Below are positions 1 to 7,796 of a DNA stretch of 64,000 bases, in pieces. The notes under the pieces were generated by a model. The model was not told the origin of the DNA, searched no databases, and saw nothing but the letters and a program-made list of their open reading frames with translations. The position numbers and the translations under genes are program-made. Positions within the stretch are counted from its first letter, which is position 1. Each line of letters opens with the position of its first letter. Location: the NCBI RefSeq assembly GCF_003148495.1, contig NZ_QGGH01000007.1:211575-275574 (forward strand). The letters run 5' to 3'. This DNA comes from Mesorhizobium loti (GTDB lineage Bacteria > Pseudomonadota > Alphaproteobacteria > Rhizobiales > Rhizobiaceae).

Positions 1-490
1 CAGCGCCCGCGTTGCCGCCGAGCCGGCTGCGGTCGATGCACCAGCACCGCGTCCTGTCCCTGCTACCGAGGCCCCCGTCGCCGATTGGCGGCGCGAGATC
101 GCCGCGGTTGGTGAGCAGCCGAGGGCGGTGTCGGACACGGGCGAGGTCCGCAAGACGGTTGCCCAGCCACCGGTGGACAATCTCAGGGACGAGTCGGCCA
201 CGGAACCGGTCGTCGAGCCGTCTCGTCCGGATGCAAGCGTGGTGCGGCCGGCGGCGGCCAGCGATGCGCCGCGTCCGGCGATCGTTTCCGAGCACACCGG
301 CCGGCAGGTCGCAGCGGCCTTTGGTGAGCTTTCCGATGCGTTTGCCAGCCGCAGCAAGAAGACGTTCGACGAGATGGCCGAAGAGATGCTGCGGCCGATG
401 CTGCAGGATTGGCTGGACAACAATCTGCCGACACTGGTCGAAAGGCTGGTGCGCGAGGAGATCGAGCGCGTGGCGCGCGGGGCACAGTAG
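1..490 (+). CDS. popZ: PopZ-like pole-organizing protein (DUF2497), 3' part
   Basis: The reading frame is open from base 2 to the TAG at 488-490, so the gene starts outside the window. The visible part is an Ala/Pro/Glu-rich, probably disordered stretch of about 100 residues followed by a conserved C-terminal helical region containing KTFDEMAEEMLRPMLQDWLD, which is the hallmark of DUF2497/PopZ. PopZ self-assembles into a polar matrix that anchors the chromosome origin region and cell-cycle proteins in alphaproteobacteria. A GTG at 128 is in frame but is probably internal, because the acidic/proline linker continues upstream of it. Position just before valS is typical of Rhizobiales. Family assignment is confident; full length is unknown. 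Confidence 0.85.
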   Translation, partial: SARVAAEPAAVDAPAPRPVPATEAPVADWRREIAAVGEQPRAVSDTGEVRKTVAQPPVDNLRDESATEPVVEPSRPDASVVRPAAASDAPRPAIVSEHTGRQVAAAFGELSDAFASRSKKTFDEMAEEMLRPMLQDWLDNNLPTLVERLVREEIERVARGAQ

Positions 491-510
491 TCCCCATACC
501 GATTGCCCAG

Positions 511-541
511 GAGAAACGGCGCCTTCGTGGCGCCGTTTCTC
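511..541. terminator. Bidirectional hairpin terminator between popZ and the VOC gene
   Basis: AGAAACGGCGCC and GGCGCCGTTTCT form a 12-bp stem around a TTCGT loop, with an A/T-rich base on both sides. It lies between the convergent ends of popZ and the frameshifted VOC gene and can serve both. Confidence 0.75.
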
Positions 542-551
542 TTTGGTGAGG

Positions 552-1183
552 TCAGTTCGCGCTGGTGGCGAAGCAGATGAGGTTCCGTCGGGATCCCTAA
601 CGATGAACGTGCGGGCGCCCCACGGCTCGGTTCGCAATGTCTGGTGGAAAGGGGCCATCGCTGCCTGATACTCCAGAAACAGCGCCTTGATGTTGTCGAC
701 GGCAATCGTCGCCGCCAGCAGATCGTCGCCGTGGCTGTTGGTGAAAGGCGGCTTGTCAACATGGCGCAGGTTGAGCCGCGCACCGTCCCGGAACACCTGT
801 GCGTAGAAGGGCGGTTCGCCATAGGTGAAGCGTGTCTTGAAGCCGAGTATTCGCCGGTAGAAATCACAGGCTGCTTCGATATCGGAGACAAAGAGCTGCG
901 GCTCGGCGAAGGCGAGGTGCGGTTTTGCGACATCTGTTGCTATGCGGTCAGTCACGGTTTGAGGGCCTTTCTTCAGCGCCTGCCAGCTATCGAAGCCTGA
1001 CTTCCTGGCAACCAGTTCCTGGGCATCGGCAAGCTTGAAACCGTGATCGAGGATCTGACTATCGGTCAAATTGCGGAAACGCGGCAAAATCCATCCAATC
1101 ACAGCGGCGACGGGATAGTACCGTTCGCGGTGCCATTTGAGATAGAGCTTGGCCTGTTTCTTGTGGTGTTCGAGCGTTGGCAT
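552..1183 (-). pseudogene. Two-part VOC (glyoxalase-like) protein with a C-terminal frameshift
   Basis: Reading the minus strand from ATG 1183 gives an N-terminal domain of about 75 residues beginning MPTLEHHKKQAKLYLKWHRE, then a VOC domain (LFVSDIEAACDFYRRILGF ... FIVRDPDG). VOC proteins are metal-dependent lyase/dioxygenase or resistance folds; the substrate cannot be told. At 585-586 one base appears to be missing: the current frame runs on without a stop through popZ to the left window edge, whereas the next frame gives the expected family ending NLICFATSAN and a stop at 552-554. This is either a genuine inactivating or C-terminal-altering mutation or a sequencing error. GTG 955 would start a VOC domain alone but is less likely, because the upstream part is in frame and looks coding. 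Confidence 0.7.
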
Positions 1184-1490
1184 GGGCGCATTGCGGGTTG
1201 AGGTGGCGTAGGCGGGCAATGCCCCTCCGGCCGGAAGCCGATGCGCCCTACAGCAGCGTTGGTACGGTATTGGGATGACGCTTGGCGGTCAAGGCGGTCA
1301 AGCTCCCCTTTTCCCAGGCAACAAGTGGCTGCTTTCTTTGAAGGACGATCGCAAGTGGTCTTCCTTGATCGGATCATGGCCATGCCTATTTGACGTCTAG
1401 GGTCCAAGACAGCCGCGGCGGTTGACTTGGCCAAAACCTTCCGATTTACACCGGACCAGCAAAACTCCCGACAGCGCGGACCATTTTCCC
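1184..1490. other. Intergenic region upstream of valS
   Basis: About 300 bases between the divergently oriented VOC gene and valS. I see no convincing ORF, tRNA or T-box-like leader. It presumably carries the promoters of both genes. Confidence 0.5.
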
Positions 1491-4274
1491 ATGCTTGAAA
1501 AGACCTACGACGCCAAAACCGTCGAGCCGAAGATCGCCAAAGTCTGGGAAGAGGCCGACGCGTTTCGCGCCGGTGCCGGGGCCGAGGAGGGGGCCGAGGC
1601 CTTCACCATCGTCATCCCACCGCCGAACGTTACCGGCTCGCTGCATATGGGCCACGCGCTCAACAACACGCTGCAGGACATATTGGTGCGCTTCGAGCGC
1701 ATGCGTGGCAAGAATGTCTTGTGGCAACCGGGCATGGACCATGCCGGCATCGCCACGCAGATGGTGGTCGAGCGGCAGCTTATGGAGAAGCAGATCCATC
1801 GCCGCGACCTGACCCGCGAGCAGTTCATCGAGAAAGTGTGGGAGTGGAAGGCCGAATCCGGCGGCGCGATCTTCAACCAGCTGAAGCGGCTCGGCGCCTC
1901 GGCCGACTGGTCACGCGAACGCTTCACCATGGATGAAGGCCTGTCCAAGGCCGTGCTCGAGGTGTTCGTCACGCTCTACAAGGAAGGGCTGATCTACAAG
2001 GACAAGCGCCTTGTGAACTGGGACCCCAAACTGTTGACCGCGATTTCCGATCTCGAGGTCGAGCAGCAGGAGGTCAACGGCAATCTCTGGCACTTCCGCT
2101 ATCCCATCGAGGGCCAGGTCTTCGACCCGGAAAACCCGAAAACCTTCATCACCGTGGCGACGACACGCCCCGAGACGATGCTGGGCGATACGGCCGTCGC
2201 GGTGCATCCCGACGACGAACGTTTCCGGCATCTGGTCGGCAAGAACATCGTTCTGCCGATCGTCGGCCGCAAGATTCCTGTGGTGGCGGATGAGTATTCC
2301 GATCCGGAGAAAGGCTCGGGCGCGGTCAAGATCACGCCGGCGCACGACTTTAACGACTTCGAGGTCGGCAAGCGCCACAAGCTGCCGGCGATCAATATCC
2401 TGACCACGGAAGCGGCGGTGAGCCTCAAGGACAATGAGGATTTCCTCGCCGGTCTCGAGGTGACGCCGGAGCGCCAGGCGGTCTGGGATGAACTCGACGG
2501 CCTCGATCGCTTCGTCGCGCGCAAGAAGATCGTCGAGCTGATGGACGAAGGCGGCTTCCTCGAAAAGGTCGAACCGCATCGCCACGCGGTGCCGCATGGC
2601 GATCGCGGCGGCGTGCCGATCGAGCCGTTCCTGACCGAGCAGTGGTATGCCAACGCGGCGGAACTGGCCAAGCCGGCGATCGCCTCGGTGCGCGAGGGCC
2701 GCACGAACTTCGTGCCGAAGAACTGGGAAAAGACCTATTTCGACTGGATGGAGAACATCCAGCCCTGGTGCATCTCGCGCCAGCTCTGGTGGGGTCACCA
2801 GATCCCGGCCTGGTACGGACCGGACGGTCGTGTCTTCGTCGAGAAGACCGAGGAAGAGGCGTTGGGCGCGGCGATCGAATATTATCTGGCGCTGGAAGGC
2901 CCATGGAAGGCCTGGGTCGAAGACAAGCTCGAGAACTACAAGCCAGGTGAGATCCTGACCCGTGACGAGGACGTGCTCGACACCTGGTTCTCGTCGGCGC
3001 TGTGGCCGTTCTCGACCTTGGGATGGCCCGATGAGACGCCCGAGCTGAAGACCTACTACCAGACCGACGTGCTGGTGACAGGCTTCGACATCATCTTCTT
3101 CTGGGTCGCCCGCATGATGATGATGGGCCTGCACTTCATGGACGAGGAGCCGTTCCACACCGTCTATGTCCATGCGCTGGTGCGCGACAAGAACGGGCAG
3201 AAGATGTCGAAGTCGAAAGGCAACGTCATCGACCCGCTCGACCTGATCGACGAATACGGCGCCGATGCGCTGCGCTTCACGCTGACGGTGATGGCGGCGC
3301 AAGGCCGCGACGTGAAGCTCGACCCGGCGCGCATCGCCGGCTATCGCAATTTCGGCACCAAGCTGTGGAACGCGACGCGTTTTGCCGAGATGAACGAGGT
3401 CGCGCGCAATGACGATTTCTGGCTGAACGACGCCAAGCTGGCGGTCAACCGCTGGATCTTGACCGAGCTGACGCGGGCCGCGCGTGAAATCACGGACGGC
3501 ATCACCTCATACCGCTTCAACGAGGCGGCGGGCGCTGCCTACCGCTTCGTCTGGAACCTGTTCTGCGACTGGTATCTGGAACTGCTGAAGCCGGTGTTCA
3601 TGGGCACCGACGAGGCGGCCAAGGCCGAAAGCCGCGCCTGCGTCGCCTTCGTGCTCGACGAGATCTACAAGCTTTTGCATCCGATGATGCCGTTCATGAC
3701 CGAGGAATTGTGGGCGCAGACCGCAGGCGAAGGCAAGGAACGCCCCTCACTGCTGTGCCATGCTGCATGGCCGTCGCCAGATTTCGAAGATGCCGAGGCT
3801 GCTGCCGACATCAACTGGCTGGTCGACCTTGTCTCCGGCATCCGCTCCGTGCGCTCGGAGATGAACGTGCCGCCGGCAGCCATCGCACCGCTCGTCGTCG
3901 TCGGCGCCAATGATGTGACACGTGAACGGCTCGTTCGCGAGGAGTCTGCGATCAAGCGGCTGGCGCGGGTCGGCGACATCTCGCTCGCCGATGTCGCGCC
4001 AAAGGGTTCGGCCCAGATCGTGCTCAACGAGGCGACGATCTGCCTGCCGCTCGGCAGCCTGATCGATCTTGCCGCTGAGGCTGCGCGGCTGCAGAAGGAA
4101 CTGGCCAAGGTGACCGAGGAAATCGCGCGCCTGCACAAGAAGCTGTCGAACGAAAGATTCGTCGCCAGCGCGCCGCCCGAGATCGTCGAAGCCGAGCGCG
4201 AAAAGCTCGCCGAATATCGCGACGCGCAGGACAAGCTTTCGGTGGCTTTGACCAGGGTTCGCGATGCCGGTTGA
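1491..4274 (+). CDS. valS: Valyl-tRNA synthetase
   Basis: Class Ia aminoacyl-tRNA synthetase that charges tRNA-Val in the cytoplasm and edits mischarged threonine. At 927 residues it has the usual length. The HIGH-type signature is HMGH within PPNVTGSLHMGHALN near residue 50, and the KMSKS loop is KMSKSKGNVIDPLD near residue 575. The CP1 editing region lies between them, and a C-terminal coiled-coil tRNA-binding arm (LIDLAAEAARLQKELAKV) ends the protein. ATG 1491 is chosen because MLEKTYDAKTVEPKIAKVWE is the normal family start; the frame extends upstream to 1422 without homologous sequence. No T-box leader is visible, as expected in alphaproteobacteria. Confidence 0.97.
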   Translation: MLEKTYDAKTVEPKIAKVWEEADAFRAGAGAEEGAEAFTIVIPPPNVTGSLHMGHALNNTLQDILVRFERMRGKNVLWQPGMDHAGIATQMVVERQLMEKQIHRRDLTREQFIEKVWEWKAESGGAIFNQLKRLGASADWSRERFTMDEGLSKAVLEVFVTLYKEGLIYKDKRLVNWDPKLLTAISDLEVEQQEVNGNLWHFRYPIEGQVFDPENPKTFITVATTRPETMLGDTAVAVHPDDERFRHLVGKNIVLPIVGRKIPVVADEYSDPEKGSGAVKITPAHDFNDFEVGKRHKLPAINILTTEAAVSLKDNEDFLAGLEVTPERQAVWDELDGLDRFVARKKIVELMDEGGFLEKVEPHRHAVPHGDRGGVPIEPFLTEQWYANAAELAKPAIASVREGRTNFVPKNWEKTYFDWMENIQPWCISRQLWWGHQIPAWYGPDGRVFVEKTEEEALGAAIEYYLALEGPWKAWVEDKLENYKPGEILTRDEDVLDTWFSSALWPFSTLGWPDETPELKTYYQTDVLVTGFDIIFFWVARMMMMGLHFMDEEPFHTVYVHALVRDKNGQKMSKSKGNVIDPLDLIDEYGADALRFTLTVMAAQGRDVKLDPARIAGYRNFGTKLWNATRFAEMNEVARNDDFWLNDAKLAVNRWILTELTRAAREITDGITSYRFNEAAGAAYRFVWNLFCDWYLELLKPVFMGTDEAAKAESRACVAFVLDEIYKLLHPMMPFMTEELWAQTAGEGKERPSLLCHAAWPSPDFEDAEAAADINWLVDLVSGIRSVRSEMNVPPAAIAPLVVVGANDVTRERLVREESAIKRLARVGDISLADVAPKGSAQIVLNEATICLPLGSLIDLAAEAARLQKELAKVTEEIARLHKKLSNERFVASAPPEIVEAEREKLAEYRDAQDKLSVALTRVRDAG

Positions 4275-4352
4275 GGGTGGATTCGAGAGACTTTAGTTCT
4301 CTCTAAAATGGCGGTATTTTGCCTGGAAAATAGGCATTCCGTTGCGTTAATG

Positions 4353-4404
4353 TTGACGTAAACGGAAGTTTTAGCCCCATTGTTGCCATAATGTAACAAT
4401 GGGG
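4353..4404 (+). promoter_or_regulatory. Conserved control block upstream of the first FadL-like gene
   Basis: TTGACGTAAACG (4353-4364) matches one and a half arms of the MerR/LiuR-type operator found perfect at 33951. Just downstream, CCCCATTGTT (4375-4384) and AACAATGGGG (4395-4404) form a perfect 10-bp inverted repeat around GCCATAATGT. Both elements recur, partly decayed, 1.66 kb downstream ahead of the paralogous gene. Retention of these blocks within otherwise diverged intergenic DNA suggests regulator binding; the regulator is not identified. Confidence 0.55.
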
Positions 4405-4544
4405 CCGTATACCCCGCAAAACACCCTCTTCTAGAGCCGTTTTGCACAAATTTGCCGATTTTACTGATCCATTTGCACCCAAATGCCGAGTTTTCGGTCT
4501 TATTGGGAACGTCGGAACTTTGCCGAAAACGCACTCTGATCAAC

Positions 4545-4557
4545 TGTACGTGTACGC
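4545..4557 (+). promoter_or_regulatory. Repeated element TGTACGTGTACGC
   Basis: The identical 13-mer occurs at 4545-4557 and 6199-6211, each 76-88 bases before the start codon of a FadL-like gene. It is a near-palindrome. Both copies are followed within 15 bases by TCGTTGTTGC, also shared. It is likely part of the core promoter or a second operator. Confidence 0.5.
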
Positions 4558-4632
4558 TTCTAGAATTCGTTGTTGCACCGTTAACCTGAATTGGTTCTAG
4601 CTCGATGCACTAGTTATTCGGGGAGGACATTC

Positions 4633-5919
4633 ATGAACAATCTGCGTCTGAAAGCACTGCTGGGGGCAGGGTGCTTTTCGCTGGCTTTGATGGGCTCAGT
4701 GCACGCTGGCGGTTTCTCGCGCGGCTCGGCCGACACCGACATTATTTTTGAAGACGGCAACTTCAACATGCGTACAAGCGTGACGTATGTTTCGCCGCAT
4801 CGCGAATTCACCAAGAACCCGAATCCAGCGCTCGTCGGCACTGAATACACAGACGATTACGTTATCCCGTCCGCCGCGGTGAAGTTCAATCTCACCGACA
4901 ATTTCCGCTGCGCCGGGACCATGGTCGACAACAATGGTGGTTCGACCACTTATGATTTCCCGAAGGTGAGCGGCAAATTGGCCGAGGAGTTTACCACCAA
5001 CGAAAAAGCGGTGACCTGCGGCGTTAAATTTAGCCTTGGACGCGGCAATCTGTGGCTTCTGGGCGGTGGGTTTGTCGAAAATCTTGATTACAACCGAGTG
5101 AATGCGCTTGGTTCTCTTCCGGGTAACGTCGTGCTGCCGAATGCAAACCTCGAGCTGGCGGGGCAGGATTATGGCTATCGCCTCGGGGTGGCGTATGACA
5201 TTCCTGAGATAGCCTTGCGGGCTCAACTTATGTACCGGTCCGGAACCAGCTATGGTGCAGACGGGAACCTGACCGTGCCGACGGCGGCATTGCTGGGTGC
5301 GCAGGCCAAGCAATTGCAGGCAGCCGCTGTAGCTGCCCTGGGGCAGGGCAATATACCGCTTGCCCAGCAGTTGGGTGCGCAAGCAGCAGCGACGCTGCAG
5401 CAAGCCTATCTCGCCGCCGCCAATGGCTTGGACACGACGGCGCCTGCCACGGGAACCGGCAATCTACCCCAGAGTGTTGAATTGAAACTTCAGTCTGGCA
5501 TCGCGCCTGGCTGGCTGGCTTTTGGTTCGGTGAAATGGATGGACTGGAGCGTTCAGCAGGCGTTGATCGTAAACTCCCCCATAACCAACACTATCGATAC
5601 TTATAACTGGAAGGACGGATGGACCGTCACCGGCGGCGTCGGGCACGCGTTTACGGAGCGCCTCTCTGGTCTTGTCAGCCTGACCTGGGATCAGGGCGTT
5701 GGGACTGGTTGGGATCTGACGAGCGACACCTATACGCTCGGCATCGGCGGCTCCTACAAGGACGGGATCGGCGGAGAATTGCGCGGCGGCGTTGGTTTGA
5801 GCTATCTGACATCTGCAACCGAGACGCAATACGCGGAAGTTCCGGGCGTATCCGGGAACCAGGCCGTTAAGGCTGGCTATGCTGTTGCGCTGAACCTGGG
5901 CTACGCCCTGAAGTGGTAA
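4633..5919 (+). CDS. OmpP1/FadL-family outer-membrane protein, copy 1
   Basis: 428-residue protein with a signal peptide (MNNLRLKALLGAGCFSLALM, cleavage probably at VHA/GG) followed by a beta-barrel sequence: alternating aromatic strands, family motifs SGIAPGWLAFGSVKWMDWS and a terminal aromatic/basic residue (ALKW). FadL-type barrels import long-chain fatty acids or other hydrophobic compounds across the outer membrane. ATG 4633 follows GGGGAGGA; the in-frame GTG/ATG codons upstream lie in the conserved promoter region. An insertion of about 60 residues rich in Ala/Gln (AAAVAALGQGNIPLAQQLGA) near residues 215-280 is absent from copy 2. A hairpin terminator follows directly, so it is monocistronic. 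The substrate is unknown. Confidence 0.85.
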   Translation: MNNLRLKALLGAGCFSLALMGSVHAGGFSRGSADTDIIFEDGNFNMRTSVTYVSPHREFTKNPNPALVGTEYTDDYVIPSAAVKFNLTDNFRCAGTMVDNNGGSTTYDFPKVSGKLAEEFTTNEKAVTCGVKFSLGRGNLWLLGGGFVENLDYNRVNALGSLPGNVVLPNANLELAGQDYGYRLGVAYDIPEIALRAQLMYRSGTSYGADGNLTVPTAALLGAQAKQLQAAAVAALGQGNIPLAQQLGAQAAATLQQAYLAAANGLDTTAPATGTGNLPQSVELKLQSGIAPGWLAFGSVKWMDWSVQQALIVNSPITNTIDTYNWKDGWTVTGGVGHAFTERLSGLVSLTWDQGVGTGWDLTSDTYTLGIGGSYKDGIGGELRGGVGLSYLTSATETQYAEVPGVSGNQAVKAGYAVALNLGYALKW

Positions 5920-5934
5920 GCTCTTTTGTATGTT

Positions 5935-5963
5935 AAAAAGGCCGGGCACCGCCCGGCCTTTTT
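5935..5963 (+). terminator. Rho-independent terminator of FadL copy 1
   Basis: AAAAAGGCCGGGC-ACC-GCCCGGCCTTTTT: a 9-bp GC stem with flanking A and T tracts, 15 bases after the stop codon. A nearly identical hairpin follows copy 2. Confidence 0.9.
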
Positions 5964-6017
5964 GTTGCCTTGCCGACTTCGAAGAACCTTCAAACGGGGC
6001 ACTCCGGTGCGTTGCTG

Positions 6018-6062
6018 TTGACGTAAGCGGAAGTTTTTGCCGTATTGTTGCCATAATGTAAC
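6018..6062 (+). promoter_or_regulatory. Control block upstream of the second FadL-like gene
   Basis: TTGACGTAAGCG (6018-6029) and TATTGTTGCCATAATGTAACA (about 6043-6062) repeat the two elements found at 4353-4404. Here only the inner TGTT/AACA arms of the inverted repeat still pair, so the core and not the long stem is conserved. Confidence 0.5.
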
Positions 6063-6286
6063 AGCGGGCAGGCCGGCTATCGAAGGTATCATTTTTGAGC
6101 GGTTCGGGCGGATTTTCCTTGGTTTCTTGCCAATGCATGCGCGCAGACGGGTGCTTTTAGACTCGGTGGCATCAGGTTGAAAATGCGCTCCGCGAATATG
6201 TACGTGTACGCCCCTTGAAATCGTTGTTGCGTCACCTAGGCGAATTGGTTCTTGCTTGGGTTGTGCTCGAATTCGGGGAGAGACTC

Positions 6287-7507
6287 ATGAACAATCTGCG
6301 TCTGAAAGCGCTGCTGGGGGCAGGGTGCTTTTCGCTGGCTTTGATCGGAACGGCGATCGGCCCGGCGCATGCCGGCGGCCTGGAGCGCGGTGGCTACGAC
6401 ATCGACCTGCTGTTTGATCCGGCACCGTTCGCTTCAGACGTTGGTGCGACTTACGTTATGCCGCAACGTGATCTCAAAAACGCGGTGGATACATCCGGTG
6501 GAGGGCTGACGGGCAAGAGCTCGGCCCGTAACACCGAGGGCTACTGGGTGCCCTATGTTGGCTTCAAGGCCTCGCTTGGTCATGATGTCGACTGTCTGGT
6601 GGATTATTCGCAGCCATGGGGGGCCAGTTCCAACCCCGGCATCTGGAACGGCTCCTATTCCAACATCAACACCCAAATCAAAAGCAACAACTATGCTGGC
6701 ACCTGCTCCTACAAGATGGATGTCGGCAAGGGGCAGCTTCGCTTTATTGGCGGCGTGTTCTACCAGGAGGTCTATGGCTTCAAGGAGAGCTATGCCAGCC
6801 CGGCTCTAGGCACTACGCTTGGCCGGGTGGATCTCGATAGCAGTGGCTGGGGTTGGCGCGCCGGCATCGCCTACGAAATTCCGGACATCGCGCTGCGCGC
6901 CAGCCTCGTCTACAATTCGCAGGTGAAGCTCGACAATATCGCGGGTACTCTGAACATCGGTGGCAGCATCGCTGACATCTATGCTCCGACGGAGTCGATG
7001 CCGGATTCGTTGGAACTGAAATTGCAGTCTGGCATTGCGCCCGGTTGGCTCGCCTTCGGTTCGATCAAATGGGTTAATTGGAGTGTGCTGCAGAGCGTTC
7101 CGATTTGCTCGCAGGCGACCAAGCCTCTTGGATGCACAACGGTTTCCCCATATCCGATCAGGTTGACGTCGCTCGACCTGATGTACCGTGATGGTTGGAC
7201 GGTTACCGCCGGCATTGGTCACCAATTCAATGAGCAATGGAGCGGCGCCGCGCAGATTTCGTGGGATCGTGGCACGTCGCATGGCTACGGCGACCAGACC
7301 GATACCTGGACGTTCGGCGGCGGTGTTGCCTACACGCCAAGACCCAATATCGAACTGCGTCTCGCCGGCGCTGTCGGAGTGCTAACCAGCGGCCATTCTG
7401 GAGTGCTGGTTGATGGCAATGGCTATCCAGCCGGCACTGACGTCAGCTACGATTTCGGCAATGATCTGGTCACTGCGATTTCCGGTGGTCTCAAGATCAA
7501 GTTCTAA
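6287..7507 (+). CDS. OmpP1/FadL-family outer-membrane protein, copy 2
   Basis: 406-residue paralogue of the preceding gene. The first 20 residues of the signal peptide are nearly identical to copy 1, followed by GTAIGPAHAGG at the cleavage region. Shared barrel motifs include YEIPDIALRA (YDIPEIALRA in copy 1), SGIAPGWLAFGSIKWVNWS and DGWTVTAGIGHQF, with a C-terminal LKIKF. It lacks the Ala/Gln-rich insertion of copy 1. ATG 6287 follows GGGGAGAG. The gene arose by tandem duplication including about 280 bases of upstream DNA and the terminator. It is probably a hydrophobic-compound channel with a different specificity from copy 1. Confidence 0.85.
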   Translation: MNNLRLKALLGAGCFSLALIGTAIGPAHAGGLERGGYDIDLLFDPAPFASDVGATYVMPQRDLKNAVDTSGGGLTGKSSARNTEGYWVPYVGFKASLGHDVDCLVDYSQPWGASSNPGIWNGSYSNINTQIKSNNYAGTCSYKMDVGKGQLRFIGGVFYQEVYGFKESYASPALGTTLGRVDLDSSGWGWRAGIAYEIPDIALRASLVYNSQVKLDNIAGTLNIGGSIADIYAPTESMPDSLELKLQSGIAPGWLAFGSIKWVNWSVLQSVPICSQATKPLGCTTVSPYPIRLTSLDLMYRDGWTVTAGIGHQFNEQWSGAAQISWDRGTSHGYGDQTDTWTFGGGVAYTPRPNIELRLAGAVGVLTSGHSGVLVDGNGYPAGTDVSYDFGNDLVTAISGGLKIKF

Positions 7508-7526
7508 GCTTTTGAAAATTTAGACG

Positions 7527-7554
7527 AAAGGCCGGGCAACGCCCGGCCTTTTCT
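7527..7554 (+). terminator. Rho-independent terminator of FadL copy 2
   Basis: AAAGGCCGGGC-AAC-GCCCGGCCTTTT, the counterpart of the hairpin at 5935. The remaining 240 bases to ilvD hold no further feature I can support. Confidence 0.9.
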
Positions 7555-7796
7555 ATTGAGCTGGCATTGCCTGCGATCCTCTCATCCAAGCGGCGTTGCA
7601 TATTAGCCGCACCGCTTTCGCCTCGTGCGATTGTGACGTTTTGGCAACACTTTCTGAACAACCCCTGCGCTAGAAGTCAGGCTGAAGAAATTGCCCATTT
7701 CCCGCCATAAACCCGGCGCACCTCGATCTTGTCTCGGGACACGCGCCAAAAGGCTCGGCGATGGGGCAGGCCGCACCGCCCGCGGCAAGGAAGAGT

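Noticed and set aside
1911..3302. 463-codon minus-strand frame inside valS
   Set aside because: Antisense shadow created by GC-rich codon bias; no family features, while valS is unambiguous.
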